Source: Cladocopium goreaui
Taxonomy: Eukaryota > Sar > Dinophyceae > Suessiales > Symbiodiniaceae
Length of the DNA stretch: 64,000 bases
Reading direction: 5' to 3'
NCBI GenBank assembly: GCA_947184155.2
Contig: CAMXCT020002724.1
Location: 124,001-188,000 of the forward strand
The translations under genes and the position numbers were made by a program. Of the stretch, positions 60,001-64,000 are shown in pieces (position 1 is the first letter of the stretch; the number at the start of each line of letters is the position of its first letter). The notes under the pieces are model-generated. The model was given only the letters and a program-made list of their open reading frames with translations. It searched no databases and was not told the origin of the DNA.

Positions 60001-60920
60001 TTCTTTAGGGTTTCTTTAGGATTCATTTAGGGTTTCTGTAGGGTTTTTCCTAGGGTTCTTGAAGGGTTTATGTCACCGCAGAGGGACATCAACGACGTCT
60101 CTGGGTTCGCAAACCCAGAGCCATCTAGTTATTATAGATATCGTACTCAAATGCTAGAAAGCCGCAAAGTACAGCAAGGGTCACCAAAAATGAGAGTTCC
60201 GACAATCATCCCAGAAGACTTTGAGGCATAGCAGAAGTCCCGGCCGTACTACTAAACGGCCCCGCCATGCACCTCCAAAAAATTGAACACCTGGAACAGT
60301 TTTTATTATTAGGGGGTATTAGGGTGAGAGGCTTCCCCGTAACAATAGAATCAAAATTTCAATGAAACCCAAAAGTGTTTTTCTAAATCGATCAAATCCC
60401 TTACTAAAACCCCCATGACATATTATTGTCCAAAACTGGATATCGAAACTGCTTCCCAATATCCCCCAATGATAAAGTCAAAACCTATTTGTTCTTCATA
60501 AATATATGTGTTTGATTAAAAGACAGACCCTAGTAATAAACAACCCCTAGACATATACTATTTATTAGATTGTTAAACGGTGAAACCCGTAAACGGGACC
60601 TTGATTTTTAAATTGTTTTCTAAGGGGGGTTAAGAATCAAATTGCCCAACTTGTTTTTTTCATGCGGTGTATCTAGGAAAGGAAGAAGGGATTGGAAGCG
60701 ACACAGGAATGAAATGGGAAGCAAGTTTAGGTTCCATAGACCAGAATAGGAAACAGCAGACACAGCATTTGACAGCCATGCGATCCCATACTGGAATGCG
60801 CCTCAGGATGCCTCAGACGATGGTTGCTATTGTGAGGACGCCAATCTCCGCCAACTGCTTAAGTCGCACCCGCCGCAAGCTGCCACGGCAGAGGCAGCCA
60901 AAGGCCTTCCTGTCCCTTAG
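47877..60920 (+). CDS. second multi-exon EF-hand-repeat gene, units 6-8 plus duplicated tail
   Basis: Order A6 B6 C6 D6 A7 B7 C7 D7, then the duplicated tail C8 D8 A8 B8 C9 D9 with the same TAG stop as D5. Unit architecture and phases match the first gene. The D7-C8 junction breaks the A-B-C-D order exactly where the duplicated segment begins; D7 ends in phase 1 and C8 starts in phase 1, so the frame is preserved. D6 also has an in-frame TGA, which could end a separate short gene. No promoter or first exon identified. Splicing inferred. Confidence 0.55.
48509..48565 (+). CDS. exon B6 (57 nt)
   Basis: GFSGTDREWQEEFELVRKE after GCATCAG, with a GC donor (GCCACTAA). Read-through stops at TAA. 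Confidence 0.8.
48946..49019 (+). CDS. exon C6
   Basis: CCTCAG acceptor, (C)ASSSSGIPFTDFERLVND then AWRKNH. The donor is uncertain: GTGATG at 49021 (phase 1) or GATGGG at 49023 (phase 0, GA donor). The latter fits D6. Confidence 0.75.
49626..49870. repeat. inverted-repeat element, ATGAGATAGGAGTT family
   Basis: GTGAGATAGGAGTT (49630) pairs with AACTCCTATCTCATGTGG (49696-49713); CACATGAGATAGGAGTT recurs at 49807 with CCCATCTCATGGG at 49857. These look like small foldback elements. Confidence 0.7.
49921..50115. repeat. 61 bp tandem repeat, three copies
   Basis: TTGTTACC..TAACGGGAAGCG then ACACGGCTCGCGGAGAAC and GACGGCCACGTGTCTCCC start at 49921, 49984 and 50045, with a partial fourth at 50105. 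Much more GC-rich than the host intron. Confidence 0.95.
50221..50275. repeat. 55 bp foldback element
   Basis: Arms of 21 bp (CACATGAGTTGGGAGTTTTG and its complement with one mismatch) around a 13 bp loop. Related to 49626-49870. Confidence 0.85.
51302..51406 (+). CDS. exon D6, possible stop
   Basis: CTACCAAG acceptor, DESEDGCYASDDILRHV then PSLIESKESEFSPGNFN and TGA. The second Cys of the motif is Ala. Either this is a terminal exon or a phase 0 GT donor at 51350 (GTGCCGAG) is used. Confidence 0.65.
   Translation, partial: DESEDGCYASDDILRHVPSLIESKESEFSPGNFN
52378..52640. repeat. TATATGATATA microsatellite
   Basis: Alternating TA with regular GATATA interruptions. Confidence 0.95.
52698..52740. 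repeat. CGAATCATACC cluster 1
   Basis: Three units of CCCGAATCATACC. The same motif forms clusters at 53399-53446 and 54065-54118. Confidence 0.9.
52920..53125. repeat. CTGG/GGCT microsatellite
   Basis: Imperfect GGCTGGCTGGCT runs in two blocks (52925-53055 and 53098-53122). Confidence 0.95.
53399..53446. repeat. CGAATCATACC cluster 2
   Basis: Four units, 11-13 bp apart. Confidence 0.9.
53575..53965. repeat. CAGCAGCACC degenerate repeat
   Basis: CAGCACCTTGCAGCA and GCTCCAAAGC.CACACACCAC units recur irregularly; a longer unit (ACACACCACTCTGACAGCA) occurs three times at 53731, 53822 and 53908. Confidence 0.85.
54065..54118. repeat. CGAATCATACC cluster 3
   Basis: Four units, two of them with CCCACGAATC. 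Confidence 0.9.
54158..54242. repeat. TATAATATA microsatellite
   Basis: Alternating TA tract with regular ATAATA phase shifts. Confidence 0.95.
54899..55000 (+). CDS. exon A7 (EF-hand-like)
   Basis: AGCGCAG acceptor, phase 1 entry, GDRADLVESAFRFL then NRSGSGYLSAVEMRPFAELTG split across loop and helix, ending before GCTCCTTG (GC donor). Its GDRADL start parallels GSDRAAL of A5. Confidence 0.8.
55650..55706 (+). CDS. exon B7 (57 nt)
   Basis: GFTGTDREWQEEFELLRQE after CTTCCAG, with a GC donor (GCGTCTAA). Read-through stops at TAA. Confidence 0.8.
56195..56335. repeat. CTCAGATTCCATGAACATCC tandem repeat
   Basis: About four copies with 38-48 bp spacing, also containing TATTATCATG. Confidence 0.9.
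56428..56486 (+). CDS. exon C7
   Basis: GCCGAG acceptor, (C)PDARIALSTFVRLVND then AWY. The donor may be GCTTGG at 56478 (phase 0) or GTATAATA at 56488 (phase 1). STF replaces TDF in the core. Confidence 0.7.
57152..57230 (+). CDS. exon D7
   Basis: GACCCAG acceptor, DQSDNGCYASDDDLEKLL then SSSRSQPD, ending in phase 1 at GCAGCTTG. As in D6 the second Cys is Ala. Confidence 0.75.
57392..57468. mobile_element. truncated MITE at duplication junction
   Basis: TTTAACATAGACCCTAGTAT, then AGTCTTCCAACACACTATAT and GGCAGGG, correspond to the left and middle of the 43184-43284 element subtype, but the right terminus is missing. The sequence shared with 42803 onward begins here. Confidence 0.6.
57690..57772 (+). 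CDS. exon C8 (copy of C4)
   Basis: (C)QSRHIDSTQFQRLVNVPW then VDVLASSLQ. Relative to C4 it has Phe to Ser and Glu to Gln in the core and two added Ser codons, all in frame. Confidence 0.75.
58135..58210 (+). CDS. exon D8 (copy of D4)
   Basis: DSSENGCYRNDDDLRLVV then EKQNVPN, ending in phase 1. TGC to CGC replaces the second Cys by Arg. Confidence 0.7.
58768..58871. mobile_element. MITE, copy 6
   Basis: A 104 bp counterpart of 44195-44298 with TA on both sides. Confidence 0.9.
58989..59093 (+). CDS. exon A8 (copy of A5)
   Basis: GGDRAALIKSVFDALNTSG then SSYLSAPEMRPLAELTG, before GTCTCTTC. The loop is identical to A5. Confidence 0.8.
59290..59346 (+). CDS. exon B8 (57 nt, copy of B5)
   Basis: Encodes the same 19 residues as B5, with only a silent-type change (GGC to GGA) in the Gly codon. 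GC donor. Confidence 0.8.
59605..59678 (+). CDS. exon C9 (copy of C5)
   Basis: (C)DGSKPGIAFTDFERLVND then AWTACD. TCT to TCC is a silent difference from C5. Donor GTAGAT, phase 0. Confidence 0.8.
60807..60920 (+). CDS. exon D9, terminal, in-frame stop (copy of D5)
   Basis: DASDDGCYCEDANLRQLL then KSHPPQAATAEAAKGLPVP and TAG (60918-60920). Gln to Lys near the end relative to D5. The C-Y-C pair is intact. Confidence 0.75.
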   Translation, partial: DASDDGCYCEDANLRQLLKSHPPQAATAEAAKGLPVP

Positions 60921-60944
60921 CAGCATCTCTTTCTCGTAGGAAAA

Positions 60945-60988
60945 AGAGAGGGAGAGATAGAGAGAGTGAGAGAGAGAGAGAGAGACTG

Positions 60989-61020
<32 letters not shown>

Positions 61021-61021
61021 G

Positions 61022-61095
<74 letters not shown>

Positions 61096-61165
61096 GAGAG
61101 AGAGAGAGAGAGAGAGACTGAGAGAGACTGAGAGAGAGAGAGAGAGAGAGATAGAGAGAGAGAGA
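60945..61165. repeat. GAGA/ACAG microsatellite
   Basis: GA repeats with two long ACAGACAG blocks (about 60989-61020 and 61030-61093) absent from copy 1. Confidence 0.95.
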
Positions 61166-61714
61166 GATGCTGGAAGGGTCACTTACATTTTAAGATATTT
61201 TGAGTGATTGGTGAACTGTTTCTTTTGGCAAGTGATAAGTGGGAACTTGCATTGAGAGAAAACATTGATGCCCGTCAGTATTGTTCTATTCTGTCTCTAC
61301 TGCATGACATGCTTTACTCTACTTTGTGATCGGTTTGCTCCGCTTGGATCTGTAGATCATTCTTCTTTGAAAGTGGCAATCCACAATCTTCCATTTTTTC
61401 GAGCTAGCTCAAAAGATGTAGCTGGCTCAATTTCATCAGGGGTATGTCTTTGACAGTCACCTTGGGCTTTTTCAGAGGTACCATATCTAGTACTAAACTA
61501 ATCAGTGGGGACAGAACCTGGCAATTTAACAGATTGGGAAGTTTCTGCGAGCTCGCTCAACTGCAACGAGCTGGCTCAGCGACATCGCGCTAGCTCAAAC
61601 ACATCGCTCTAGCTCAGAGACATCGAGCTAGCTCAATGGCATCGAGCTGGCTCAATTTTTTCAACGAAAAAAAACGAAAACGAAAAAAATTACTCTACTT
61701 CGTGTGATCCCCAC

Positions 61715-62275
61715 CATGACATGTCAGGACGTATATTTGGACATATATTTAGTATATTCTGACATATATTCTGGCATATATTCTGGCATTCTATCTGGCA
61801 TATATCCTGACATTCCACCTGGCATTCTATCTGGCAGTCTACCTGGCATTCTATCTGACATATTTTCTGACATTTCATCTGACATATATTCTGGCATTCT
61901 ACCTGTCATTTATTCTGACATATATTCTGGCATTCTATCTGACATATATTCTGGCATTCTATCTGGCATTATATCTGACATATATTTTGGCATTCTATCT
62001 GACATATATTCTGGCATATATGTTGGCATTCTATCTGGCATTATATCTGACATTTTATCTGACATTCTATCTGGCAGTCTATCTGGCACTCTTTCTGGCA
62101 TTCTTTCTGGCATTCTATCTGGCATTCTATCTGGCATCCTATCTGACATTCTATCTGGCATTCTATCTGGCATCCTATCTGACATTCTATCTGGCATTCT
62201 ATCTGGCATTCTATCTGGCATCCTATCTGACATTCTATCTGGCATTCTATCTGGCAGTCTATCTGACATTCCTAC
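61715..62275. repeat. 12 bp array, CTGGCATTCTAT orientation
   Basis: 12 bp units CTGGCATTCTAT, CTGACATATATT and CTGGCATCCTAT in succession. The multiple-of-three period gives a 191-codon plus-strand frame and long minus-strand frames; not genes. Confidence 0.95.
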
Positions 62276-62517
62276 ATGAGGTCCGGCAGGGAACACTGGG
62301 CGCGGATGGTCGCGGTTGAGGTCCGGCAGGGAACACTGGGCGCGGATGGTCGTGGTTGAGGTCCGGCAGGGAACACTGGGCGCGGATGGTCGTGGGTGAG
62401 GTCCGGCAGGGAACACTGGGCGTGGATGGTCGTGGTTGAGGTCCGGCAGGGAACACTGGGCGTGGATGGTCGTGGTTGAGGTCCGGCAGAGAACACTGTG
62501 GATCGCGGGTCGCAGTT
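62276..62517. repeat. exact 40 bp tandem repeat, six copies
   Basis: GAGGTCCGGCAGGGAACACT then GGGCGCGGATGGTCGTGGTT repeats at exactly 40 bp from 62278, with single-base variants; the last copy is degenerate. All three minus frames are open. Confidence 0.98.
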
Positions 62518-62519
62518 GA

Positions 62520-62655
62520 GCCAGGACGACGAGGACGACGAGGACGACGAGGACGACAAGGACGACAAGGATGACAAGGAGGACGAGGAGGAGGAGGAGA
62601 GGAGGACGAGGCAGGAGGAGGCGGAGGAGGAGGAGGAGGAGCAGGAGGAGGAGGC
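62520..62655. repeat. GACGAG/GGAGGA microsatellite
   Basis: GGACGACGAGGACGAC changes to GGAGGAGGAG. Encodes artefactual Asp/Glu. Confidence 0.95.
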
Positions 62656-63190
62656 AACTGACATAAAATCTAACAACCCTCACCTGGCAGGTGGGGAAAA
62701 ACACGCAAGAAGACACTACTGATCACATAACCTCCTCCTGCTGAATGCTTCTATGATGATGTCCATCCTGCCTCTGGCCCGCGATCGAGTAGATGAGGGC
62801 TCAAATGCTCCAGCAAATGTTCCGATGTCACATATCCACCATGCTACCATAGCTGTGATATACAATAGAAACTCTGTGTGATGTTGACTGTCTCAAGCAT
62901 CAATCCAGCATGAGATCCCTTCAAGTAATTTGTAGTAACTTGCTGTAAGATGTTGCCTGTCTCAAGTGTCTTTGCAAACAGCTCCAAAGGTACAGAAATG
63001 GAAATGTCTCTGTCCACCCCAGTGACTCTGTCATCTGTTCAAACTGATTGCTTCAAACTTTGCCACCCGCAAAGTCAATAGTGGCATTGCCCCGATCACA
63101 CGACCACACACCTGCAAGTTCGCAAGTAATATATCACATACTTGTCTGACATTCTTTCTAACTTTCTTCTGCACATTCTTTGTCCCATAT
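62656..63190. other. unique-looking spacer, no gene
   Basis: Mixed sequence between the inverted 12 bp arrays, with two loosely similar blocks (GTTGACTGTCTCAAGCATC near 62883 and GTTGCCTGTCTCAAGTGTC near 62953). No supported exon. Confidence 0.5.
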
Positions 63191-63199
63191 CTTCCTACA

Positions 63200-63815
63200 T
63201 GAGGTCCGGCAGGGAAAGATTTGCCAGGTAGAATGCCAGAAAATATGCCAGAAGATATGCCAGATAGATATGCCAGAAGATATGATATGCCAGAAGATAT
63301 TCCAGAAGATATGCCAGATAGAATGCCAGATAGAATGCCAGATAGAATGTATGCCAGATAGAATGCCAGAAGATTTGCCAGATAGAATGCCATAAGATAT
63401 GCCAGATAGCCAGAAGATATGCCAAATAGAATGCCAGATAGAATGTCAGAAAAGATGTCAGATAGAATGTCAGAAAGAATGCCAGAAGATATGCCAGATA
63501 GAATGCCAGATAGAATGTCAGAAAAGATGTCAGATAGAATGTCAGAAGATATGTCAGATAGAATGCCAGAAGATATGCCAGATAGAATGCCAGAAGATAT
63601 GTCAGAATATATGCCAGAAGATATGCCAGATAGAATGCCAGATAGAATGCCAGAAGATTTGCCAGATAGAATGCCATAAGATATGCCAGATAGAATGCCA
63701 GAAGATCTGCCATATAGAATGTCAGAAGATATGCCAGATAGAATGCCAGATAGAATGCCAGAAGATTTGCCAGATAGAATGCCAGAAGATATGTCAGGGA
63801 ACAGTTGGCATGGAT
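63200..63815. repeat. 12 bp array, inverted orientation
   Basis: AGATAGAATGCC and AGAAGATATGCC units, the reverse complement of the 61715-62275 family. A single CCTACATGAGGTCCGGCAGG precedes it at 63195, as at 62271. Confidence 0.95.
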
Positions 63816-63823
63816 ACTCGCGG

Positions 63824-64000
63824 TTGAGGTCCGGCAGGGAACACTGGGCGCGGATGGTCGTGGTTGAGGTCCGGCAGGGAACACTGGGCGCGGATGGTCG
63901 TGGTTGAGGTCCGGCAGGGAACACTGGGCGCGGATGGTCGTGGTTGAGGTCCGGCAGGGAACACTGGGCGTGGGTGGTCGTGGTTGAGGTCCGGCAGGGA
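63824..64000. repeat. 40 bp tandem repeat, second array, cut by window end
   Basis: Same unit and same orientation as 62276-62517, four-plus copies spaced exactly 40 bp. Confidence 0.98.

Larger units (their letters stand above)
57468..61690. repeat. segmental duplication, copy 2
   Basis: Counterpart of 42803-47050, carrying C8, D8, A8, B8, C9 and D9. It lacks the 43184 MITE, has an in-frame six-base gain in C8 and a microsatellite of different make-up at 60945-61165. After 61690 it leads into an unrelated 12 bp array. Confidence 0.95.

Noticed and set aside
61704-63924. Frames of 190-300 codons on both strands
   Set aside because: Produced by 12 bp (multiple of three) and 40 bp tandem repeats; no non-repeat coding sequence.

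Overview
The window looks like nuclear DNA of a large-genome protist, most likely a dinoflagellate. The evidence is indirect. Short, relatively GC-rich, in-phase exon-like islands, all on the + strand, sit in AT-rich introns. Many inferred donors are GC or GA rather than GT, acceptors are mostly AG followed by G, and satellites and microsatellites dominate the rest. No bacterial-style operon, rRNA, tRNA, CRISPR array or complete long ORF was recognised. Most long open frames are read-through of repeats whose period is a multiple of three (12 bp, GAT/GAC, CAA), or of repeats that happen to lack stops.

Layout. 1-11.4 kb: about ten candidate exons on the + strand, several helical, one hydrophobic and one acidic, with no recognised family; also the 3' end of a LINE-type retroelement (8.8-9.15 kb) and an 80-90 bp minisatellite. 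12-17 kb: a large inverted-repeat satellite built on a TCTAAA core, interrupted by CT-rich and CAA microsatellites. 17.1-24.2 kb: a higher-order satellite whose monomers carry a GGCC-GAA-GGCC hairpin. 24.2-27.6 kb: GATA/CTAT, TGTAG and 93-101 bp arrays, and a small Cys/His-finger ORF. 27.6-30.5 kb: mostly unassigned.

30.5-61 kb is the main discovery: a + strand array of 34 short exons in a fixed order A-B-C-D, repeated about eight times. A encodes an EF-hand-like helix-loop-helix (loop of type NRSGSGHLSAAE, then MRPFAE.TG). B is always exactly 57 nt (GF.G.D.EW..EF.LL.QE). C carries F..F.RLVN(D/E). D carries a GCYCSD.ELR.LL motif. Intron phases are the same in nearly every unit (A|B phase 1, B|C phase 1, C|D phase 0), so the units would splice into one repeat protein or two adjacent ones of about 100-110 residues per unit. 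D exons at 46.3 and 60.8 kb end in the same in-frame stop, which suggests two tandem genes.

A segmental duplication of about 4.2 kb (about 42.80-47.05 kb and 57.47-61.69 kb) copied the last six exons of the first gene onto the end of the second. It left an out-of-order D-C junction at 57.2-57.7 kb. The two copies also give an empty/filled-site comparison for a roughly 100 bp TA-flanked MITE, many copies of which are scattered through the window. 61.7-64 kb holds inverted 12 bp-period arrays and an exact 40 bp tandem repeat that runs off the window end.
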